Of a stretch of DNA of 64,000 bases, positions 59,008 to 64,000 are shown in pieces; position 1 is the first letter of the stretch, and each line of letters starts with the position of its first letter. The translations under genes and the position numbers were made by a program. Under the pieces are notes generated by a model that worked only from the letters and a program-made list of their open reading frames with translations, ran no database searches and was not told the origin of the DNA. Source of the DNA: Isosphaera sp. (GTDB lineage: Bacteria; Planctomycetota; Planctomycetia; Gemmatales; Gemmataceae); assembly GCA_013822345.1 (NCBI GenBank), contig PNKH01000031.1, forward strand, positions 1 through 64,000, given 5' to 3'.

Positions 59008-59465
59008 GAGAGTGTGAGTGGCAAGTGCGAGTGCGAGTGGACCTTCTTGAAGTGCTCGGCGATCTTCTCCATCATCACGTGCCACCCGCAGTCGTGGCAC
59101 GGCGGGGCGGTCTGGTAGCACTTCGGGCAGTACAGCGGGCCGCCGTGCAGGAACTGCCTCACCCGCTCCCGGTCGGCCGGCGGGGCCGCCTCCACCGACA
59201 TCGGGAACGTCACCGCGGTCTTGCACTTCTCGCACGGCCGGGTGTTGCTCCCGGCGATCACCCCGGCGTAGTGGTCGTGGATCCCCTTGTCGACGACCCC
59301 GCTCCCGGCGCACAGCGGGCAGGTCATCCCGAACTGGGCGATGATCGCCTTCCGGATGAACTCGCTCTTGTTCGGCAGGGCGTCCAGGAAGCGGGCCAGG
59401 TCGTCCTCGACCTTGAACGCCACGATCTGGGACTTCTGCGGCTTCTTGTCGGCTTTCCGGGCCAT
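58971..59465 (-). CDS. Ribbon-helix-helix protein with two zinc-ribbon-like sites
   Basis: A 164-residue protein. Residues about 12-47 (SQIVAFKVEDDLARFLDALP and EFIRKAIIAQFG) look like a ribbon-helix-helix DNA-binding domain. Four Cys pairs follow: Cys49/52 (TCPLCAGSG, DnaJ-like), Cys78/81, Cys113/116 (YCPKC) and Cys123/126 (PCHDC). They could bind two zinc ions. A likely regulator, possibly redox- or metal-responsive (inference). GGGAG precedes the ATG at 59465. The final about 20 residues are encoded by sequence shared with the convergent gene. Confidence 0.75.
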   Translation of the reverse strand: MARKADKKPQKSQIVAFKVEDDLARFLDALPNKSEFIRKAIIAQFGMTCPLCAGSGVVDKGIHDHYAGVIAGSNTRPCEKCKTAVTFPMSVEAAPPADRERVRQFLHGGPLYCPKCYQTAPPCHDCGWHVMMEKIAEHFKKVHSHSHLPLTLSQNWSSQKWFPR

Positions 59466-59580
59466 GACGGCTCCCGGGGTGGGGCGGGGTTTGCCCCATC
59501 GTATGCCCGCCGCCGGCCGGTCGCAAGCGGAACGGGTGGGAACGCAGGGCGGTCCGGTGTGCGGGGCTGGGTCGGTTTCA

Positions 59581-59642
59581 CCCGCTCCCTGCCGGTCGCG
59601 GTTCGCCGGGCGCCCGGCGAACCGCGACCGGCAGGGAGCGGG
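59581..59642. repeat. Perfect loopless palindrome, family N
   Basis: A 62-base perfect palindrome: 31 bases (59581-59611) followed directly by their complement (59612-59642), with no loop. The core is CCCGCTCCCTGCCGGTCGCG. It lies in the 280-base gap between the small exported gene at 59746 and the RHH gene, both minus strand. The gap also contains a terminator (59699-59724) and nothing else that I see. Confidence 0.95.
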
Positions 59643-59698
59643 TGCGGCACCACACCAACCACCCACACGAACGAAACGGCCCTGGGCGGGAACGGAAA

Positions 59699-59724
59699 GA
59701 CCCGGCCGCGCGGGCGGCCGGGTC
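59699..59724 (-). terminator. Rho-independent-like terminator of the 59746 gene
   Basis: Perfect 10-base arms (59699-59708 and 59715-59724) with a 6-base loop. Read on the minus strand the hairpin is followed by TTTCC, a short U-tract. It begins 22 bases after the stop of the small exported protein. Confidence 0.6.
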
Positions 59725-59745
59725 AGTGGCGGACCCCGGGTCGAC

Positions 59746-60072
59746 TCACTTGTCGCCCTTCTTGCCGCCCTTCATCGTGATCTCGGTGATGTCGCCCTTG
59801 TCGGTCTTGATGTCGAACTTCAGCTTCCCCTTGGCCTTCTCGTTGCTCAGGGCCTTGACCGCCTTCTCCATCGTCCCCTCGGTGCTCTTCCCGTCCTTGT
59901 CGACCATCGACACCTTGGTCTTGTCGGTCAGCTTGTACTTCACCTCCTTGTCGCCCTCCTTGACCGTCACTTCCTTCGTCTTCTCGTCGAAGCTCACGAG
60001 GGTGACCTCGGCGGCCAGGACGATGCCGGCCATGAACAGCATGGCGGCGAGGGAGAGGAACAGCTTGCGCAT
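59746..60072 (-). CDS. Small exported lysine-rich protein
   Basis: A 108-residue protein with a signal peptide (MRKLFLSLAAMLFMAGIVLA). The mature part has regular short beta-like repeats (VTLVSFDEKTKEVTVKEGDK, EVKYKLTDKTKVSMVDKDGK) and ends in a Lys/Gly-rich tail (ITEITMKGGKKGDK). I recognise no family. GGAG precedes the ATG at 60072. The gene is divergent from the large solute-binding fusion and ends at a clear terminator hairpin. Confidence 0.75.
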   Translation of the reverse strand: MRKLFLSLAAMLFMAGIVLAAEVTLVSFDEKTKEVTVKEGDKEVKYKLTDKTKVSMVDKDGKSTEGTMEKAVKALSNEKAKGKLKFDIKTDKGDITEITMKGGKKGDK

Positions 60073-60286
60073 CGCGGACACTCCGGGTGGGGGGCGGGGC
60101 GGTATCACGCTCCGCCGCGGCACCACGCCGGGCGGGTCATGATCGAACGGGGGGCGGGCGAGTCGGTAGACGGCGGGACGGCCCCGCGGTATTCAACGCC
60201 CGGCCCGGGCGCGGGTCAATGAGCGGCCGGAAGAATTCCGGACTCCTCACCCCGCCCGGGCCGGTGTCAGTCGGGGCCGAGCCTGT

Positions 60287-60292
60287 TATCAT
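60287..60292 (+). promoter_or_regulatory. Possible -10 box for the solute-binding fusion gene
   Basis: TATCAT lies 49 bases before the ATG at 60341 in the 268-base divergent gap. No convincing -35 element is seen. The rest of the gap holds no other recognisable feature. Confidence 0.35.
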
Positions 60293-60340
60293 CAACCCGC
60301 GCCCCGCGCGAACGGTTCCGCCGCCTCACGGATTTTTCCG

Positions 60341-62995
60341 ATGCCCCGCGCCACCCCCGCCCTCGCCGCCCTCCTCGGCCTGGCCGGGCTCGTCGGGGGC
60401 GCCGCCCGCCCGCCGGCCGAGGAGGAGGACCCCAAGGGCGGGGTGAAGAAGCGGGTCGTCGTCGACGACGGGCCGGACACCGCCAAGGCGACCCCGGCCG
60501 CCCCGGTCGGGAACCCGCCGGACGTCCGGCTGGACGAACTCGCCCGGGCGGCGGACGAGGCCCGCACCCCGGAACTGAAAGCCTTCTTCGCCCGGCACCT
60601 CGTCCCGTTCGACCGCGTCTCCGACAACACCGGCACGTTCCGGGTCAAGCCGATCCCGTTCCGCCGGGCCGAGTTCGGGCAGGCGGAGAGCATCACCGTC
60701 GCCCCGCTCGACGCGGCCAACCGGCCGCAGCCCGCCAAGGGGGTGGCGGTAGCCAATGTCCGCGGGGTCGAGCACTTCGAGCTGATCGCCGCCGCCGAGG
60801 CGGACGCCCTGGTGAAGGCGAAGGCGGAGCCGGGGGCCGACAACCTGGCCGCCGCCGAGAAGCTCCTGGCCGCGGCGCTGCGGTTTCACGACTACGCCCG
60901 GGAGCGGCAGCTCCGCCGCGGCAAGACGTGGGACGAGGTCCGCACCCCGCTGGCGGCGAAGCTCCGCGAGGTCCGGCTGGAGCAGCTCAAGGCGGCGGTG
61001 GCGGTCGGGGACCCGGTCCGGGTGCGGGACGCCGGCACCCGGCTGATGGCCGCCTACCCGAAGGACCCGGCGGTGGTCAAGGCGGTCGGGGCGACCCGGG
61101 TGGCCGAGGCGGACCGGCTCCTCGCGTCGGCCAGCCACGCCGACCACCTCCGGGCGAAGGGCCTGCTCGACGAGTTCGAGGACTCGTTCCCCGGGGCCGG
61201 GGGCGAGGCGGCCGCGGCCCTCCGGGTCAAGCTCCGGGAGATGGCGGCCAAGGCGTTCACCCGGGCGAAGGACAAGAAGGCGGCCGGTGACCTGACCACC
61301 GCCCGGGACGAGCTGACCCGGGCCGCCGCCCTCGACCCGACGGTCGAGGGGATCCGCGACCTCCAGCGGGAGCTGCGGACTGGGTACCCGATCCTCCGGG
61401 TCGCGGCCCGCCAGTTCCCGGAGAAAATGTCCCCGGCGACCGCCCGGCTCGACAGCGAGAAGCAGGCGGTCGAGCTGCTGTTCGAGGGGCTGCTGGAGGA
61501 GGTGCCGGACGAGAACGGGTCGGTCCGGTACCGCCCGGGGGCCGCCCTCACCCTGCCGGCGGTGGTGCCGGGCGGCCGCGAGTTCCTGCTCCGCGCCTAC
61601 GAACGCGACCCGACCGGCCGGCCCGGGGTCGACACCAACGACCTGGTCGGCACCGTCCGGCTACTCGGTGCCCGCCCGGACACCTGGGCCGGGTACCCGC
61701 TGCCGTGGCTCGGCGGGCTCCCGGACCGGCGCGACGCCCAGGCCGTCCGCGTCCCGTTCGCCGCCCCCGGCCACCCGGACCCGCGGTCCGCCCTGACGTT
61801 CAAGCTACTCCCCGCCAAGTGGCTGGCCGACAACGGCAAGCCGGCCGACGACCCCGCCTTCGCCGAGCGGCCGTACGGGACCGGCCCGTTCCGCCTCCAG
61901 CCGACGACCCAGCCGGCCGGGGCCCGGGAGATGGTGTTCGTCGACAACCCGGTGTACGGCCGGTGGCGGGACCGGACCGGGCTGCCGCAGTTGCGGGAGG
62001 TCCGGCTGGTCGAGCTGGGGGGCCGCGACCCGGTGGAGGAGTTCAAGGCCGACCGGCTGCACGTCCTGACCGACGTGCCGACCGCCGACCTGGCGAAGTA
62101 CGCGGCCCTCGGCGGGCGGGTGCGGGTGGTGACGGCGGCGGTGAACCGGCGGGTCCACGTCCTGGCGGTGAACCTCCGCCGCCCCGACCTGCAGAACAAG
62201 GCGCTGCGGCAGGGGCTGAGCATGGCGATCGACCGGAAGGGGATCCTGGACGCGGTGTTCCGGGCCGGGAAGGACGAGTACCACAAGCCGATGACCGGGC
62301 CGTACCCGCCGAACTCGTGGGCCGACCCGCGGGCGGTGGGCGGGCCGGAGCCGCTGTTCAAGTACGACCTGGCGACCGCCCGGGTCGGCACCTACCTGGC
62401 CGGCGCCGCCCCGCGGACCGCGTTCGAGCTGGCGTACCCCGACGACGACGCCAAGGCGGAGGAGGCGTGCCGGCGGATCAAGGCGCAGGTCGAGGGGCTG
62501 ACGAAGGACGCCCCGGCCGGCCGGCGGCTGGTCATCAACCTGGTGCGGGTGTCGCCGCGGGAGCTGGCGACCCGGGTGCAGGACGAGCACCGGTACGACC
62601 TGGCGTACGTCCCGTTCGACTACCCGGACGACTGGCACCCGTTCGGGCTGGGGGCGGCGCTGGACAAGGACGCGGGCGGGCGGGGCGGGCGGAACTGGTT
62701 CGGGTTCCTCCAGCGGGACACCAACCCGGACGCCGAGGACCTGCGGCTCGGGCAGCTGCTGACCGAGCTGCGCGGGTACCGGGACGTGGCCGGCCAGTTG
62801 GCCCCACGGGCCGGGGAGGCCGGCCGGCTGTTCAACGACTGCGTCCCGTTCATCCCGCTGTGGCAGTTGGACCGGCACACGGTCGTGCACAGCTCGCTGA
62901 AGGTGTTCGTGGACGACGCCGGCGGGCCGGTGAACCCGCGGGTGCTGAACCCGACGACGCTGTTCCAGGGCGTCGCCCGGTGGCGGCTGGAGTAA
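60341..62995 (+). CDS. Fusion of a helical/TPR-like region with an ABC solute-binding (family 5) domain
   Basis: An 884-residue exported protein. A signal peptide (TPALAALLGLAGLVGGAA) is followed by about 330 residues rich in alpha-helical repeats (AAAEKLLAAALRFHDYARER, ADRLLASASHADHLRAKGLL, AREELTRAA-like LTTARDELTRAAALDP) resembling degenerate TPRs. Residues about 370-880 are an SBP_bac_5 (peptide/nickel-binding type) domain: GPFRLQPTTQPAG, ALRQGLSMAIDRKGILDAVF and FNDCVPFIPLWQLDRHTVVH. No permease or ATPase gene is nearby, so it may not serve classical ABC uptake. I know of no characterised member with this fusion. Confidence 0.75.
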   Translation: MPRATPALAALLGLAGLVGGAARPPAEEEDPKGGVKKRVVVDDGPDTAKATPAAPVGNPPDVRLDELARAADEARTPELKAFFARHLVPFDRVSDNTGTFRVKPIPFRRAEFGQAESITVAPLDAANRPQPAKGVAVANVRGVEHFELIAAAEADALVKAKAEPGADNLAAAEKLLAAALRFHDYARERQLRRGKTWDEVRTPLAAKLREVRLEQLKAAVAVGDPVRVRDAGTRLMAAYPKDPAVVKAVGATRVAEADRLLASASHADHLRAKGLLDEFEDSFPGAGGEAAAALRVKLREMAAKAFTRAKDKKAAGDLTTARDELTRAAALDPTVEGIRDLQRELRTGYPILRVAARQFPEKMSPATARLDSEKQAVELLFEGLLEEVPDENGSVRYRPGAALTLPAVVPGGREFLLRAYERDPTGRPGVDTNDLVGTVRLLGARPDTWAGYPLPWLGGLPDRRDAQAVRVPFAAPGHPDPRSALTFKLLPAKWLADNGKPADDPAFAERPYGTGPFRLQPTTQPAGAREMVFVDNPVYGRWRDRTGLPQLREVRLVELGGRDPVEEFKADRLHVLTDVPTADLAKYAALGGRVRVVTAAVNRRVHVLAVNLRRPDLQNKALRQGLSMAIDRKGILDAVFRAGKDEYHKPMTGPYPPNSWADPRAVGGPEPLFKYDLATARVGTYLAGAAPRTAFELAYPDDDAKAEEACRRIKAQVEGLTKDAPAGRRLVINLVRVSPRELATRVQDEHRYDLAYVPFDYPDDWHPFGLGAALDKDAGGRGGRNWFGFLQRDTNPDAEDLRLGQLLTELRGYRDVAGQLAPRAGEAGRLFNDCVPFIPLWQLDRHTVVHSSLKVFVDDAGGPVNPRVLNPTTLFQGVARWRLE

Positions 62996-63018
62996 GACCG
63001 ATCGGGTTCGTGTCGGGT

Positions 63019-63063
63019 CGCCGCTTGCGGCGTTGCGGCGCGGCCGCAACGCCGCAAGCGGCG
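63019..63063. repeat. Inverted repeat, family C (copy 2)
   Basis: Perfect 20-base arms (63019-63038 and 63044-63063) with a 5-base loop. The core is CGCCGCTTGCGGCGTTGCGG. It lies in the 175-base gap between the solute-binding fusion gene and rpsP. Confidence 0.92.
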
Positions 63064-63124
63064 GACCGGCGCGGGCCGCCGACATTTTCCCCCCGGTGGC
63101 GTAGTCGCCCGGCCGGGGTGCCGC

Positions 63125-63130
63125 TATCAT
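63125..63130 (+). promoter_or_regulatory. Possible -10 box for rpsP
   Basis: TATCAT lies 41 bases before the rpsP GTG at 63171, downstream of repeat C copy 2. The -35 region is not recognisable. Confidence 0.35.
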
Positions 63131-63170
63131 ACCCGTTCTCTGTGAAGTGTCGGATCGAGGGGAAGCCGCC

Positions 63171-63506
63171 GTGGCCGTTCGCATTCGGATGAAGCAGATG
63201 GGCCGGACCCACCGGCACTACTACCGCATCGTCGCCATCGACGCCCGCCAGCCGCGGGACGGGAAGGTGATTGAGGAGTTGGGCAGCTACGACCCGCACG
63301 TCGCCGACAAGGAGAAGCGGGTGACGCTCCGGCCCAGCCGGATCAAGTACTGGCAGGGCGTCGGGGCGAAGGCGTCGGAGCACTGCGCCGCGATCTTCAA
63401 GAAGTTCATGACGAAGTGGGAGGAGATCGAGGCCCGGGACGCGGCCCGGGCCGCCGAGGAGGCGGCGAAGAAGGCCGCCGACCAGGCCGCCCCGGCCGGC
63501 GCCTGA
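63171..63506 (+). CDS. rpsP: 30S ribosomal protein S16
   Basis: A 111-residue S16 protein. [20 protein letters not shown] is the standard N-terminus and [20 protein letters not shown] the following conserved part. The C-terminal 35 residues ([20 protein letters not shown]) are Ala/Lys/Glu-rich and longer than the E. coli tail. GTG at 63171 is chosen because MAVRIR is the usual start and GAGGGG lies upstream. It is followed, after 43 bases, by trmD without an intervening rimM. Confidence 0.95.
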   Translation: MAVRIRMKQMGRTHRHYYRIVAIDARQPRDGKVIEELGSYDPHVADKEKRVTLRPSRIKYWQGVGAKASEHCAAIFKKFMTKWEEIEARDAARAAEEAAKKAADQAAPAGA

Positions 63507-63549
63507 CCTGGGGCGCGGCCGCCCCGGCCGCTGCTTCCCGGAGCGACCC

Positions 63550-64000
63550 GTGGGACGGACGATCCGGTTCGACGTGCTGACCCTGTTCCCGGGGATCTTC
63601 GACGGCTACCTCGGGCAGAGCCTCCTCGCCGACGCGATCGCCGCCGGGCTGGTCCGGGTCCACACCTGGAACATCCGCGACTGGACGGCGGACAAGCACC
63701 AGCGGGTCGACGACCGGCCGTTCGGCGGCGGCCCCGGGATGGTGCTGGCGGCCCAGCCGGTGGTCGACTGCGTCGAGGCGGTGCGGGCGAAGGCCGACCC
63801 GCCGGGTCGGCTGGTGATGCTGACCCCGGCCGGCGAGCGGCTGACGCAGCGGACGGTCGAGCGGCTGGCGGCGGAACCCCGGGTGCTGCTGCTGTGCGGC
63901 CGGTACGAGGGGTTCGACGACCGGGTGCGGCAGGTCCTGGCCCCGTGGGAGCTCTCGGTCGGGGACTTCGTCTGCAACGGCGGCGAGGTCCCCGCGATGG
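63550..64000 (+). CDS. trmD: tRNA (guanine37-N1)-methyltransferase, partial at right edge
   Basis: From a GTG at 63550 (GGAG just upstream) an open frame runs to the window end, 150 codons. It begins [20 protein letters not shown] and contains [20 protein letters not shown] and [17 protein letters not shown], which are TrmD signatures (SPOUT fold, S-adenosylmethionine-binding trefoil knot). The C-terminus, including the end of the knot, lies outside the window. It methylates G37 of several tRNAs, which prevents +1 frameshifts. The neighbour is rpsP. Confidence 0.95.
   Translation, partial: MGRTIRFDVLTLFPGIFDGYLGQSLLADAIAAGLVRVHTWNIRDWTADKHQRVDDRPFGGGPGMVLAAQPVVDCVEAVRAKADPPGRLVMLTPAGERLTQRTVERLAAEPRVLLLCGRYEGFDDRVRQVLAPWELSVGDFVCNGGEVPAM

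Noticed and set aside
59008-59042. Short GAGTG/GTGCGAGTG tandem repeats, considered as a CRISPR remnant
   Set aside because: The units are about 6 bases, partly coding in the RHH gene, and lack spacers and cas genes. It is a simple-sequence stretch.

Overview
This window comes from a very GC-rich bacterium (close to 70 percent G+C by eye, with strong GC at third codon positions). Several proteins belong to families found mainly or only in Planctomycetes, especially the Gemmataceae: a TIGR02996 domain protein, a TIGR03067 protein, a Minf_1886/TIGR04138 protein, a DUF1549-DUF1553 protein, a PQQ-type dehydrogenase fused to cytochrome c motifs, a sulfatase, and Ser/Thr kinases with C-terminal sensor-like domains. 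I therefore read it as chromosomal DNA of a Gemmata-like planctomycete. I see no rRNA, transposase, integrase, phage structural gene or CRISPR array. One tRNA, tRNA-Leu(UAG), is present.

Layout. 1-10.4 kb: a truncated TIGR00300 (ornithine cyclodeaminase-like) gene, a membrane glycosyltransferase, small planctomycete proteins, a two-gene D-glutamate cyclase-like pair, an RluA pseudouridine synthase and an amidase, then argC with a TIGR02996 gene. 10.4-15 kb: two tandem membrane Ser/Thr kinases. 15-22.6 kb: a molybdopterin oxidoreductase and a GNAT gene, then a reverse transsulfuration operon (cystathionine beta-synthase, DUF4058, gamma-lyase/synthase) divergent from a DisA_N (diadenylate cyclase-like) gene. 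22.7-30.4 kb: a minus-strand operon that looks like a C30 acyl-glycosyl-carotenoid cluster (two CrtI-type desaturases/oxygenases, serine hydrolase, acyltransferase, CrtQ-like glycosyltransferase, SDR, membrane protein). 30.5-48 kb: mixed housekeeping and hypothetical genes including DUF1549/1553, a YcjX-like P-loop protein, TPR, DUF4139, a short UvrC, sulfatase, SurE, a membrane protein, a dual-specificity phosphatase and an HNH endonuclease whose end overlaps the tRNA. 48.4-54.5 kb: PhzF, a secreted protein, the dehydrogenase-cytochrome protein, GNAT and a HisA-like protein. 54.5-64 kb: translation genes (rpsB, tsf, rpsT; rpsP, trmD) interleaved with purB, a ribbon-helix-helix/zinc protein and a TPR-like/ABC solute-binding fusion. 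Two genes run off the ends: the TIGR00300 gene at the left and trmD at the right.

The most unusual feature is not a gene. At least 14 families of long inverted repeats, mostly with 20-40 bp arms, occupy more than 20 sites. They lie between convergent genes (9 of 12 convergent gaps) or between tandem genes, and in none of the 13 divergent, promoter-bearing gaps. Two copies sit in frame inside genes (molybdopterin oxidoreductase and glycosyltransferase). One half-copy supplies the stop codon of rluA and a probable ribosome-binding site for the next gene, and one copy supplies TAG stop codons to both flanking convergent genes. All of this was read by eye from sequence; no database search was run.
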